From assembly GCF_008905045.1 (NCBI RefSeq), contig NZ_VWMY01000035.1, forward strand, positions 17,588 through 64,397: a stretch of DNA of 46,810 nucleotides, given 5' to 3'. Below are positions 1-8,298 of the stretch, piece after piece. Source of the stretch: Streptomyces albicerus. Lineage in GTDB: Bacteria; Actinomycetota; Actinomycetes; Streptomycetales; Streptomycetaceae. Under the pieces are notes generated by a model, which was not told where the DNA came from, ran no database searches, and was given only the letters and a program-made list of their open reading frames with translations. The position numbers were made by a program, and so were the translations under genes. The first letter of the stretch is position 1. Every line of letters begins with the position of its first letter.

Positions 1-135
1 GAAACCCCCGGCGGCAGACAACTCCCCAATCGAGTGACACCCAGCCCCACTCCCCCCGAATCGCCCCAGAGGGCGCATAACCTGCGCTCCGCGACAACGC
101 GCCGGGGGGCGCCCTCGCACCGGGGAGGGATCCGC

Positions 136-735
136 ATGCCGGACACGGCAACAAAGTCAGCGACGGTCACAGCGGCACAGACGGCGCCCGAGCCCACCCT
201 CGGCCGCCCCCGCGGACGGCACCGCAAACCCCGCCCCCGCCGCACGCTGTTCGCGGTCGGAGGGCTCGCCCTGGCCGCGGGGGCGCTGAGCCTGCTGCGC
301 CTGGCACCCCAGCCGTCGGGCGGAAGCGTGGAGGCCACCGATATCGAGCCCAGCGCGGTCAGCTCCACGGAGGAGACGGTTCAGGACAACTCCGGGGCAG
401 TGGCCGAGGGCGACGTGCCCACGGCGAGTGCGTCGCCCTCGGCCACGACGAAGACGGGGAGCCCCAAAGCGACATCGCCCTCAGGGTCGAGAGGAGGCGC
501 AGGACCGGCCATCGCCCACCCCGCGCCCACACCTTCAGGGACCCTCCAGGAATCGCGGCCACCGAGCGCCACCACCCCACCCGCACACTCGGCCCGACAG
601 CCGGCGGCCCCCAAGCCCCCCGCCGCCACACCCTCGGCACCGGCCCCCACCCTCACCGGCACGCCCCAGAACCCCGCGCACCCGGCCCAAGACCTGTGCG
701 TACCCATCGTGGGCCTCTGCCTCGACGAGGACTGA
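136..735 (+). CDS. Pro/Ala-rich single-pass membrane-anchored protein, function unknown
   Basis: I do not recognise this 199-residue protein. The ATG at 136 follows a GGGAGG at about 124-129 and is preferred over an in-frame start about 100 bases upstream. A basic N-terminal segment rich in Arg/Lys/Pro precedes one hydrophobic helix (about residues 38-56, TLFAVGGLALAAGALSLLRL). The remainder is a low-complexity Ser/Thr/Pro/Ala tail of about 130 residues, ending in a short segment with two cysteines (LCVPIVGLCLDED). The topology suggests an N-in anchored protein with an extended extracytoplasmic tail. The two terminal Cys could form a disulphide; that is inference. It is convergent with the cyclase gene, separated only by a hexamer repeat. 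Confidence 0.6.
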   Translation: MPDTATKSATVTAAQTAPEPTLGRPRGRHRKPRPRRTLFAVGGLALAAGALSLLRLAPQPSGGSVEATDIEPSAVSSTEETVQDNSGAVAEGDVPTASASPSATTKTGSPKATSPSGSRGGAGPAIAHPAPTPSGTLQESRPPSATTPPAHSARQPAAPKPPAATPSAPAPTLTGTPQNPAHPAQDLCVPIVGLCLDED

Positions 736-787
736 AACGGAAACGGGGACGGGAACGAGAACAGGGACGGAAACGGGAACGGGAACG
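734..787. repeat. Tandem GRRACG hexamer array between convergent genes
   Basis: Nine consecutive 6-bp units of the type GAAACG, GGGACG or GGAACG start within the stop codon region of the upstream gene and end eight bases before the stop of the convergent cyclase gene. No hairpin is visible, so it is not an ordinary terminator. The strand asymmetry (purine-rich on +) is striking. Confidence 0.85.
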
Positions 788-794
788 AAGACCC

Positions 795-2093
795 CTAGTT
801 CCTGCGGCTCATGAGCCACGGCTCGACCACACCCAGCCCCCGCACCGCCCGCTGCCACATCGGCTGGAGCGCGAAGCGGTACACCGGCGGCTCCTCGCCC
901 TCCTTCTCCGCGGCGGCAGCCTCCTCCGCGGCCTCGGCCTCCGAGGCGGGCGCGTCGCCCGTCCGCGTGAGCTCCTCGGCGAAGGCCCCGTCGACCAGGA
1001 CAGCATCCTTGGGGGCTATCGAGGTCAGCCGGGACGCGAGATTCACGGTCGTGCCGAAGACGTCGCCCATCCGAGTGGTCACCGTGCCGAAGGCGATACC
1101 GACGCGCAGTTCGGGCATCGTCTCGTCGTTGGCCATGGTCTCGATGAGGCGGAGGGCGATCTCGGCGGCGACGCCGGCGTCATCGGCGGCGTACAGGACC
1201 TCGTCGCCCAGGGTCTTGATGAGGCGGCCCCCGTGCGCGGCCACCAGATCCGCCGCCGTGGTCTCGAAGGCCTCGACGAGCTCGCCGAGTTCCTCCTCCT
1301 CCATACGGCGCGTGAGGCGCGTGAACCCGACGAGGTCGGCGAAGCCGACGGCCAGCCGACGGTCGACCATCTCCTCGTCGTCCGCCGCCTGCACGACGCG
1401 GCCGGTCGCGGCGGCGAGCTGACGCCGCCAGACATAGACGAGGAACTCCTCCAGCTCGGGCAGGAGCAGCTCGACGAGGGGGTATGTCACCTCGGTGCGC
1501 GTCATGCCCGGTTCCGGGGGCTCGGTCAGGCCCTCCAGGAAGGAGTCGATCTGCCACTCGGCCAGCCGGGCGGTGGTCTGACCGGTGGAGCGGGCCACCT
1601 GGACCGCCATCGCCTCGCTCAGCAGCCCGGCCTCCACCAGACCGGCGAGACGCCGCAGCGCCAGCACGTCCGCCTCCGTGAGGGCCTTGGCCTGGCCGAT
1701 GTCGGCGAAGCCCATGGCCCGCCAGAAGCGGGACGCCAGCTCCATGGAGACGCCCGCGCTACGAGCCGCTTGGAAGGGGGTGTAACGCCGCTCGGCGCCG
1801 AGGATGAGCTGTTCGAGCCGGAGCGCCAGCGGATCGTCACCGGAGTCGTCGGCGTACACGTCCGTCCGGCTCTGCGCGTCCGTCCGGCTCTGCCTGTCCG
1901 TCCGGTCCGGCGCCTCCGTCCGGTCCCGCCGACCGTCCTGCGCGTCCACTCGGTCCTGCTCCTCCACCCGCGCGTGCGCCTCGGTCCTGCCGACGCGCGC
2001 GGCCGCCGTGTCGGCGACAGACCCGGCGGTACGCCCCGGCTCACCGTCGGAGGCGGGGTTACCCGTGCCGGAGCCGGTGTCGTCGACGGTCAC
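795..2093 (-). CDS. cya: Class III adenylate cyclase with N-terminal regulatory domain
   Basis: This 432-residue protein makes cAMP from ATP. The catalytic homology domain lies at about residues 245-410 with both metal-binding aspartates visible (D253 in GFADLVGFTRL, D297 in KTLGDEVLY) and the adenine-specifying Lys in IKTLGD. Upstream, about residues 95-190 resemble the regulatory domain of the mycobacterial Rv1264 type (RYTPFQAARSAGVSMELASRFW), which senses pH in that protein. The first 90 residues are a disordered Arg/Asp-rich leader containing a 6-residue repeat. The GTG start at 2093 lacks a strong ribosome site, so a downstream start is possible. No membrane segment is seen, so it should be cytosolic. 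In S. coelicolor the orthologue Cya affects germination and antibiotic production (known). Confidence 0.9.
   Translation of the reverse strand: MTVDDTGSGTGNPASDGEPGRTAGSVADTAAARVGRTEAHARVEEQDRVDAQDGRRDRTEAPDRTDRQSRTDAQSRTDVYADDSGDDPLALRLEQLILGAERRYTPFQAARSAGVSMELASRFWRAMGFADIGQAKALTEADVLALRRLAGLVEAGLLSEAMAVQVARSTGQTTARLAEWQIDSFLEGLTEPPEPGMTRTEVTYPLVELLLPELEEFLVYVWRRQLAAATGRVVQAADDEEMVDRRLAVGFADLVGFTRLTRRMEEEELGELVEAFETTAADLVAAHGGRLIKTLGDEVLYAADDAGVAAEIALRLIETMANDETMPELRVGIAFGTVTTRMGDVFGTTVNLASRLTSIAPKDAVLVDGAFAEELTRTGDAPASEAEAAEEAAAAEKEGEEPPVYRFALQPMWQRAVRGLGVVEPWLMSRRN
1859..1930. repeat. Four tandem 18-bp repeats inside cya
   Basis: Four in-frame 18-bp units (each containing TCCGTCCGG on +) encode a six-residue repeat of the form xx-RT-[DE]-x in the disordered N-terminal leader of the cyclase. 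Copy number may vary between strains without changing frame. Confidence 0.8.
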
Positions 2094-2328
2094 GCCTGCT
2101 GCCCTTCCGATCTGCCGCGGTCAGGTATCGACCGGCCTCAACTCTACGGCAGGTGTGCTGTGGCTCACTCCCGAGTGCCGAGGCCGGACGGCCGGTGGCC
2201 CGCTCCTCGCGCGTACGTCCGGCGGCCCACTCCCTGTCGTACGGCCTGTACGTGCCCCTTGCTCACCATCAGGCACGAAGTACCCCGCGTACCCCTCTCA
2301 TCACATCGGATCGCATCCATCACATCCG

Positions 2329-3213
2329 TCACGCGTCCCCCGAGGACCCCGCCGGCCGCAGATGCACGATGTCGCCCGCCCCCACGGGCCGCTGCACGCC
2401 TTCCTCCGTGGCCAGCACCAGACGTCCGTCGCCGTCCACGGCCACCGCCTCGCCGGTGACCGACTGGCCGCCGGGCAGCTCGGCCCGCACCACCAGTCCG
2501 AGCGTCGCGCACCCGGCGGCGTATGTCTCCTGGAGGCCGGAGGCGTCGGGGTCGCCCGCCGCGCCCCGCCACTTCACGTACCACTGCTCCAGGGAGCGGA
2601 GGACAGCGCGCAGGATCGTGTCACGGTCCGTGGTCGCCGCTCCCGCGAGGGCGAGCGAGCCGGCGCCCGGCACGGGCAGCTCGTCCGCACGGAGCGTGAC
2701 GTTGATGCCGATGCCGACGACGACCGCGTCGGAGCCCGCGCGCTCGGCGAGGATGCCGCCGGCCTTGCGTTCCTCATCGCCGACCGTCACCAGCAGGTCG
2801 TTGGGCCACTTGAGTGCCGTGTCCACGCCGGCCGCCCGCGAGAGACCCGTGGCCACCGCGACCCCGGTGAGCAGCGGCAGCCAGCCCCAGCGCTCGACGG
2901 GGACCTCGGCCGGCTTCAGCAGGACGGAGAAGAAGAGGCCGGAGCGGGCGGGCGCCGTCCACTGACGGTCGAGGCGACCCCGCCCGGCGTCCTGCTCCTC
3001 GGCGACGAGGACCGCGCCCTCCTCCGCCTTACCCTCCGTGGCGAGGGCGACGAGATCGGAGTTGGTGGACCCGGTGCGGGCCACCACCTGGAAGTCGGAC
3101 CAGAGCCCGCCGTCCCGTACGAGCGCGCGGCGCAGCGCCGCCGCGTTGAGCGGCGGACGGTCCAGGTCGGACCACCGATTGCTGTTCGCGTCTGAGTCAT
3201 CTCGCGGCGTCAT
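2329..3213 (-). CDS. birA: Biotin--[acyl-CoA carboxylase] ligase, monofunctional
   Basis: Attaches biotin to the conserved lysine of biotin carboxyl carrier domains via biotinyl-AMP. The 294-residue protein shows the family motifs: TGSTNSDL, the GRGR biotinyl-binding loop (EEQDAGRGRLDRQW), the KWPNDL motif with the catalytic Lys, and VGIGINV. A small C-terminal domain ends in GDIVHLRP. There is no N-terminal winged helix, so this is a class I ligase that does not bind DNA. The ATG at 3213 has no ribosome site but is preceded by TAGGCT seven bases upstream, suggesting a leaderless mRNA. An upstream in-frame start would add 38 residues of non-conserved sequence. It diverges from pccB, and its substrate AccA2 is encoded 5 kb away. 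Confidence 0.93.
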   Translation of the reverse strand: MTPRDDSDANSNRWSDLDRPPLNAAALRRALVRDGGLWSDFQVVARTGSTNSDLVALATEGKAEEGAVLVAEEQDAGRGRLDRQWTAPARSGLFFSVLLKPAEVPVERWGWLPLLTGVAVATGLSRAAGVDTALKWPNDLLVTVGDEERKAGGILAERAGSDAVVVGIGINVTLRADELPVPGAGSLALAGAATTDRDTILRAVLRSLEQWYVKWRGAAGDPDASGLQETYAAGCATLGLVVRAELPGGQSVTGEAVAVDGDGRLVLATEEGVQRPVGAGDIVHLRPAGSSGDA

Positions 3214-3424
3214 GCAACCCAGCCTAGGTGTGGTAAACGCCGCACTGCCGAACGGTAGGCACGCCATTACGCTACGGATGAGTAGCCACCCCCCCTTCTG
3301 AGCAGCACGTAACAGCCTTCGATACAACCTTCAATACCTCTGAATCACCCTGAATCGTCCCCCGAAGTACCTCTGAGCACCTCACCCTCACGTCCCCACT
3401 GAGCAGGCAGGGAGCCGCATCCCG

Positions 3425-5023
3425 ATGTCCGAGCCGGAACAGCAGCATGAGATCGACATCCACACCACCGCGGGCAAGCTCGCGGACCTGCGGCGCCGTA
3501 TCGAGGAGGCGACGCACGCCGGCTCGGCGCGCGCGGTCGAAAAGCAGCACGCCAAGGGCAAGTTGACGGCCCGTGAGCGGATCGAGCTGCTCATGGACGA
3601 GGGCTCCTTCGTCGAGTTCGACGAGTTCGCACAGCACCGCTCGACGGACTTCGGCCTGGAGAACAACCGCCCGTACGGGGACGGGGTCGTGACCGGCTAC
3701 GGCACAGTGGACGAACGTCCGGTCGCCGTGTTCTCGCAGGACTTCACGGTGTTCGGCGGGGCGCTCGGCGAGGTCTTCGGCCAGAAGATCATGAAGGTGA
3801 TGGACTTCGCGCTGAAGACCGGCTGTCCGGTCATCGGCATCAACGACTCGGGCGGCGCCCGCATCCAGGAAGGTGTCTCGGCGCTCGGCATGTACGGCGA
3901 GATCTTCCGCCGCAACACCCACGCCTCCGGCGTCATTCCGCAGATCAGCCTGGTCGTCGGCCCCTGCGCGGGCGGCGCGGTCTACTCCCCCGCGATCACC
4001 GACTTCACGGTGATGGTCGACCAGACCTCGCACATGTTCATCACCGGGCCCGACGTGATCAAGACGGTCACCGGCGAGGACGTCGGCTTCGAGGAGCTGG
4101 GCGGCGCGCGCACGCACAACGCGGTGTCGGGCGTGGCCCATCACATGGCGGGCGACGAGAAGGACGCGATCGAGTACGTCAAGTCCCTGCTCTCCTACCT
4201 CCCGTCGAACAACCTCAGCGAGCCGCCCGCCTTCCCTGAGGAGGCGGACCTGGCGCTGACGGACGAGGACCGCGAACTTGACACGCTGATCCCGGACAGC
4301 GCCAACCAGCCGTACGACATGCACACGGTGATCGAACACATCCTGGACGACGCCGAGTTCTTCGAGACCCAGCCGCTGTTCGCGCCGAACATCCTCACCG
4401 GTTTCGGCCGCGTCGAGGGCCACCCGGTGGGCATCGTCGCCAACCAGCCGATGCAGTTCGCGGGCTGTCTGGACATCGACGCGAGCGAGAAGGCGGCCCG
4501 CTTCGTCCGTACCTGCGACGCGTTCAACGTCCCGGTGATCACCTTCGTGGACGTGCCGGGCTTCCTCCCCGGCGTCGACCAGGAGCACACGGGCATCATC
4601 CGCCGCGGCGCCAAACTGATCTACGCGTACGCGGAAGCCACCGTCCCCCTCATCACGGTCATCACCCGCAAGGCCTTCGGCGGCGCGTACGACGTCATGG
4701 GCTCCAAGCACCTGGGCGCCGACCTCAACCTCGCCTGGCCGACCGCCCAGATCGCCGTGATGGGCGCACAGGGCGCGGTGAACATCCTGCACCGCCGCAC
4801 CATCGCGGCGGCCCCCGCGGAGGAGCAGGACGCCACCCGGGCCCGCCTGATCCAGGAGTACGAGGACACGCTCCTCAACCCCTACACGGCGGCCGAGCGC
4901 GGCTACATCGACGGCGTGATCCTGCCGTCCGACACCCGCTCCCACGTCGTACGCGGTCTGCGGTCGCTGCGTTCGAAGCGGGAGTCCCTGCCGCCGAAGA
5001 AGCACGGCAACATCCCTCTGTAG
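3425..5023 (+). CDS. pccB: Acyl-CoA (propionyl-CoA) carboxylase beta subunit
   Basis: Carboxyltransferase subunit of 532 residues that moves CO2 from carboxybiotin to propionyl-CoA to give (2S)-methylmalonyl-CoA, a polyketide and branched fatty acid precursor. The crotonase-like N and C halves each show their oxyanion-hole glycines (DSGGARIQEG; KAFGGAYDVMGSK). Asp423 in GGAYDVM corresponds to Asp422 of S. coelicolor PccB, the residue known to set substrate choice; acetyl-accepting AccB has Ile there. This supports a propionyl-CoA preference. The ATG follows a GGAG ten bases upstream. pccE begins 26 bases downstream, so the two are probably co-transcribed. The 210-base gap to birA is AT-richer than the surroundings and carries short tandem repeats. 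Confidence 0.95.
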   Translation: MSEPEQQHEIDIHTTAGKLADLRRRIEEATHAGSARAVEKQHAKGKLTARERIELLMDEGSFVEFDEFAQHRSTDFGLENNRPYGDGVVTGYGTVDERPVAVFSQDFTVFGGALGEVFGQKIMKVMDFALKTGCPVIGINDSGGARIQEGVSALGMYGEIFRRNTHASGVIPQISLVVGPCAGGAVYSPAITDFTVMVDQTSHMFITGPDVIKTVTGEDVGFEELGGARTHNAVSGVAHHMAGDEKDAIEYVKSLLSYLPSNNLSEPPAFPEEADLALTDEDRELDTLIPDSANQPYDMHTVIEHILDDAEFFETQPLFAPNILTGFGRVEGHPVGIVANQPMQFAGCLDIDASEKAARFVRTCDAFNVPVITFVDVPGFLPGVDQEHTGIIRRGAKLIYAYAEATVPLITVITRKAFGGAYDVMGSKHLGADLNLAWPTAQIAVMGAQGAVNILHRRTIAAAPAEEQDATRARLIQEYEDTLLNPYTAAERGYIDGVILPSDTRSHVVRGLRSLRSKRESLPPKKHGNIPL

Positions 5024-5049
5024 GACGCCAGTCGAGAGCGGGAGCGGTC

Positions 5050-5256
5050 ATGATCAAGGTCATACGGGGCAACCCGACCCCGGAGGAGCTGGCCGCCGCA
5101 CTGGCGGTGGTCCAGGCACGCGCCGCGGCGGCGGCCACGACTCCGCCCGGCGCAACACAGGAAAGGGACGCGTGGTCCGACCCGTCCCGGGTGGCCGCGA
5201 GGCGCCTACCGACCCCGGGCCCGAGGACTTGGGCCCGCACCTTCTGGCCGAGTTGA
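5050..5256 (+). CDS. pccE: Acyl-CoA carboxylase epsilon subunit
   Basis: A 68-residue protein with the hallmark start of actinobacterial epsilon subunits (IKVIRGNPTPEELAAAL) and the typical closing W-S-D-P-S-R ... PGPRTWARTFWPS. Epsilon subunits bind the beta hexamer and stimulate the alpha-beta carboxylase (known for S. coelicolor PccE). The middle is Ala-rich and probably helical or flexible. It lies just behind pccB and is followed within 15 bases by an interspersed repeat, which may mark the end of the transcript. Confidence 0.9.
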   Translation: MIKVIRGNPTPEELAAALAVVQARAAAAATTPPGATQERDAWSDPSRVAARRLPTPGPRTWARTFWPS

Positions 5257-5270
5257 ACCTGCGCCCCGCA

Positions 5271-5313
5271 AGGGGCGCGGGGAACCGCGCGACCAGCCAC
5301 AACGGGCCCGCAG
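5271..5313 (+). repeat. Interspersed Streptomyces 43-bp repeat, copy A
   Basis: Begins AGGGGCGCGGGGAAC and continues GCGCGACCAGCCACAACGG to CCCGCAG. Nearly the same sequence recurs at 10160, 17181 and, inverted, at 34461-34502. The start also pairs with GCGCCCC just upstream (5261-5267) to form a small hairpin behind pccE. Confidence 0.85.
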
Positions 5314-6444
5314 TCAAAGAACCGCGGCGACGACTTCGGCCATCACTTGGTACCCGTCATCATTCGGGTGCAGGTGATCGCCGAAGTCATACGCGCCGCA
5401 CAGCACATCCGAATCGGCAGGATCGGCAAGCGCACGACTGAGGTCGGCCACCGCGTCGTACTCCCCCGAGCAACGAATCCACTCGTTGAACTCATGGCTC
5501 ACCTTCGCCGCCCGCTCCCCCCAGTGATCGGAGCCACCGAAGGGAAGCAGGGTCGCACCGACGACCCGCACCCCCCGAGCCCGTGCCTGCCGTATCAACT
5601 CCCGATGCCCCGCAATGAGTTCACCCACCTCAACACGCGGCGCGGGCCGATACGTAGGCTGCTCGTCCGTCTCACTGAAGCCGATGTCATTGAGCCCGAG
5701 CAGAACGACAAGGGTGTCGACGCTCGCGTAAGCGAGCACATCCCGGTCCAGACGACGGACGCCCTTCTCCCCGTACCAAGCGGAGTCGTTGAGCAGCAGA
5801 TTCCCACCGATGCCCGCATTGAGCACGGGCCGCCCCGTGCGCTCGAGGAGGGCATCGGACCAACGCCGGTTCATACCTTGCGTGGACCCGAACCCGTCGG
5901 TGATCGAGTCGCCGAAGAGCGCCACACCGTCCGTACGCCCTGCGGAGACATCGACGCCCGACAGGAAGTACCAGGACTCGGTGACCTCGTCGAAGCCCTC
6001 GCCTCCGGCATCCTCCAGGAGATCCCCCGCGCCTCGATAACTGGTCGCGAAGGCCTGCGCATGGAAGGTCGCGGGCCCGGTGACGGCATCGAGATGAAGC
6101 GTGATGGTCACCGACTCCCTTGATTCCAGGGCGAGTTCGACGGCGTCGCTGATCAGCTCCCCGCGCGCGGGGATCGCCACGGACCGAGATCCCCCGAACG
6201 TCAGCCGCCTCAGTGAACCGGCCTCGACGACGGCTCCCGTGACCGTACGGGCCACCGTCGCGCCCGCGACCCGAAGCGGCGAGGCCCCGTACGCGTTCGA
6301 GAGCCGGATACGGACCCGCTCGCCACCCGCGCCGAGCCGGACGACCTGACGGAGGGACTGACGCCAGAAGCCCTCCTGGGACCAGTTGGGAGTGAAGCCC
6401 TCGCTGGGGCGCTGGGGTGAGGCGGTCCAGACGGTGGTGAACAC
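5314..6444 (-). CDS. SGNH/GDSL-family hydrolase
   Basis: A 376-residue esterase or lipase-type protein. An N-terminal beta-rich domain (about residues 1-165, with SNAYGASPLRVAGATVA) precedes the SGNH fold. Blocks are visible: block I FGDSITDGFGS with the nucleophile Ser, block II NAGIGGN with the oxyanion Gly, block III LGLNDIG with Asn, and block V DHLHPNDDGY with the Asp-His pair. No signal peptide or lipobox is present, so it appears intracellular, although many relatives are secreted. The GTG start has AGGAAGGGAAG six to eight bases upstream. It is transcribed divergently from the small membrane protein gene. The substrate cannot be told from sequence; acetyl groups on sugars are one possibility. 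Confidence 0.88.
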   Translation of the reverse strand: MFTTVWTASPQRPSEGFTPNWSQEGFWRQSLRQVVRLGAGGERVRIRLSNAYGASPLRVAGATVARTVTGAVVEAGSLRRLTFGGSRSVAIPARGELISDAVELALESRESVTITLHLDAVTGPATFHAQAFATSYRGAGDLLEDAGGEGFDEVTESWYFLSGVDVSAGRTDGVALFGDSITDGFGSTQGMNRRWSDALLERTGRPVLNAGIGGNLLLNDSAWYGEKGVRRLDRDVLAYASVDTLVVLLGLNDIGFSETDEQPTYRPAPRVEVGELIAGHRELIRQARARGVRVVGATLLPFGGSDHWGERAAKVSHEFNEWIRCSGEYDAVADLSRALADPADSDVLCGAYDFGDHLHPNDDGYQVMAEVVAAVL

Positions 6445-6506
6445 GGCACTTCCCTTCCTAATGGGATCAAAGTCCCTTTAGTGATGCCTGGAAAGGTAGC
6501 AGGAGT

Positions 6507-6725
6507 GTGCGCACTAATGAAACGTCAGACCCTTTTACTCAAGATGAGTACGCATACTCAGGCGTCCGGGACGGCCGCGGAGTCACGATCGTTGACATGC
6601 TGTGGTCCGACCCGGAGAACGAGCCTCCGAAAGAACTGCGTGACATGCAGGACATGTTGCGGCGGCTGGGCGTTCTCATGGCGCTGGCCATGGTGCTCGC
6701 GATGATCGTGCTCGGCGTGATGTGA
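6507..6725 (+). CDS. Small single-pass membrane protein, function unknown
   Basis: This encodes up to 72 residues ending in one hydrophobic helix (RRLGVLMALAMVLAMIVLGV) directly at the C-terminus, preceded by an acidic/basic amphipathic stretch (DPENEPPKELRDMQDML). The start is uncertain. A GTG at 6507 has GGAAAGG about 11 bases upstream, but the first 20 codons have AT-rich third positions. An in-frame ATG at 6597 would give a 42-residue protein MLWSDPENEPPKELRDM... that contains all the coding-like sequence. Maf begins 31 bases downstream. The C-tail-anchored layout suggests a small regulatory or scaffold peptide; the function is not known to me. Confidence 0.6.
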   Translation: MRTNETSDPFTQDEYAYSGVRDGRGVTIVDMLWSDPENEPPKELRDMQDMLRRLGVLMALAMVLAMIVLGVM

Positions 6726-6756
6726 GCCGCCGCGGCCCCGCCGATAGTCTGGCCGC

Positions 6757-7377
6757 ATGACTGATCAGCCGCGTCGCCGACTCGTCCTCGCCTCCAAGTC
6801 CCCCGCCCGGCTCGGACTGCTGCGCCAGGCGGGACTCGCCCCCGAGGTCATCGTCAGCGGGGTCGACGAGGACGCCGTGACCGCCCCGACCCCCGCCGAG
6901 CTGGCGCTCGCCCTCGCCGAGGCGAAGGCGTCCGTGGTGGCGGCGAAGCCGGAGGTCAAGGGGGCTCTGGTGATCGGCTGCGACTCGGTGCTCGACCTGG
7001 ACGGCGTGGCACTCGGCAAGCCCGCCGACGCCGAGGAGGCGACCGCGCGCTGGAAGTCGATGCGCGGCCGTGCGGGCACGCTGCAGACCGGGCACTGCGT
7101 GTGGGACACGGTGGCCGGGCGGTACGCGTCGGGGGTCGCGTCCACCGTGGTCCGCTTCGGCGAGCCGACCGACGCCGAGATCGCCGCGTACGTCGCTTCG
7201 GGCGAGCCCCTCCACGTCGCCGGGGCCTTCACGCTCGACGGCCGGTCGGCCCCGTTCATCGACGGCATCGACGGCGACCACGGCAACGTCATCGGGATCT
7301 CGCTGCCGCTGGTGCGCCGCCTGCTGGCCGAACTGGGCGTCGGAATCACGGAGTTGTGGACGCCGCCCGAGAAGTGA
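6757..7377 (+). CDS. maf: Maf-family nucleotide pyrophosphatase
   Basis: Maf proteins hydrolyse non-canonical or modified nucleoside triphosphates to monophosphates. In 206 residues the family signatures are present: RLVLASKSPARLGLLRQAG near the N-terminus, the central LVIGCDSVLDLDG with the metal-binding Asp, and GKPADAEEA. The C-terminal half (YVASGEPLHVAGAFTLDG, DGIDGDHGNVIG) is complete. There is no ribosome site; the ATG is preceded by TAGTCT at 6745-6750, six bases upstream, so a leaderless transcript is likely. Actinobacteria commonly carry maf next to acyl-CoA carboxylase genes, as here. Confidence 0.93.
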   Translation: MTDQPRRRLVLASKSPARLGLLRQAGLAPEVIVSGVDEDAVTAPTPAELALALAEAKASVVAAKPEVKGALVIGCDSVLDLDGVALGKPADAEEATARWKSMRGRAGTLQTGHCVWDTVAGRYASGVASTVVRFGEPTDAEIAAYVASGEPLHVAGAFTLDGRSAPFIDGIDGDHGNVIGISLPLVRRLLAELGVGITELWTPPEK

Positions 7378-7414
7378 TCACGAGGGGCGCCACTGCTCGG
7401 AGAGGCACCGTCGT

Positions 7415-7924
7415 TCAGGGGGTCGAGGGCGCAGGGGGTGCGACCGGGGCTCCCTCGTTGCCGTTGTCGCCCTTGCCGTCGCCGTTCGTCGGGCCACCGT
7501 CCCCGTCCGGCTTCGCGTCGGACACGGCTGCCTCCGGGCGGTCGTACGCCATGAAGACGAGCACGATCAGCCCGAGCACCACCATCATGAAGGCGAACGC
7601 GCCCCAGCCCACCAGCCCGACCGTGAACGCGCCTAGCAGGCCGTGCACCACCGCGGCGCTGAGCAGCAGGATGCGGCCGAGGCCGGCCGGGGCGCGGTCG
7701 CGCAGGGCGACGCGCAGCGCGACAAGGCCGCAGAGCGCGAAGTAGAGGCCGAAGACCAGGCCCGCGACCTTCGAGGACGTGGACATCACGTCCGAGTCGA
7801 GCCCCGCCAGGGACATGTCCTGCCGGTCGACGACGACCCCCAGGAACCAGTTGACCAGCGCGATGCCGACCGCCTCCACGAAGAGCACGATCGCGGTCAC
7901 CCACGCCACCGGTCTGCGTACCAC
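7415..7924 (-). CDS. Four-helix integral membrane protein, function unknown
   Basis: A 169-residue protein with hydrophobic helices at about residues 8-30, 50-72, 83-103 and 106-126, then a hydrophilic tail rich in Asp/Gly/Asn/Pro (about 40 residues). I chose the GTG at 7924 because codons upstream of it have AT-rich third positions unlike coding DNA here. A GGTGGGG lies 5-9 bases before it, and the first helix begins directly after a short basic N-terminus (VVRRPVAWV). The open frame itself extends to 8077. No family is recognised. It lies convergent to maf and divergent from accA2. Confidence 0.72.
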   Translation of the reverse strand: MVRRPVAWVTAIVLFVEAVGIALVNWFLGVVVDRQDMSLAGLDSDVMSTSSKVAGLVFGLYFALCGLVALRVALRDRAPAGLGRILLLSAAVVHGLLGAFTVGLVGWGAFAFMMVVLGLIVLVFMAYDRPEAAVSDAKPDGDGGPTNGDGKGDNGNEGAPVAPPAPSTP

Positions 7925-8298
7925 CGGTTCCCCACCCACTTTCGACTGCCGTCCGAGCAAAGCGCCTGTTACCTCAAGTACGTTCGAGACATCGCGCACG
8001 CTACTAACGGGTAAACCCGGAGACAAGGGATCCGTGGAGGGCAAAGAATCGTTGGGCCATTCGTAGGGACTCCACAAAGAAACGGAGTGGGCCGCAGCAC
8101 GCTCTCACAGAGACCTTGACCACATCGGGGGACTAGGGTTCATGGGAAGCCCCCTGCGTACCGCGGTGCGACAAGGGATTTCGCGGGCGAGCGGGCCTCG
8201 TATCACGCTCCGTGTGGGCAAGCTCACCACCGGGGACGGGTCGAAACGTCGTGTCGGCAGTCCCTAAACTCGGCTTGTTTCAAGGAGAGGGAGCCAAC
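7925..8298. promoter_or_regulatory. 374-base intergenic region with accA2 promoter
   Basis: This divergent intergenic stretch is lower in GC than the flanking genes. Toward accA2 I see TCGAAA (8241-8246), 18 bases, then TAAACT (8265-8270), a plausible sigma-HrdB-type promoter placing the transcript start near 8277. The ribosome site AAGGAGAGG follows at 8282-8290. An imperfect CGGGT-AA-ACCCG inverted repeat lies at 8008-8019. No gene-like frame is supported. Confidence 0.45.

Noticed and set aside
2207..2216. TCGCGCGTAC upstream of cya as another nucleoside operator
   Set aside because: Only eight of ten core positions match, symmetry is poor, and such GC-rich strings arise easily here.
3272..5005. 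Minus-strand open frame of 577 codons antisense to pccB
   Set aside because: Mirror-frame artefact of strong third-position GC; no recognisable domain or start signal.
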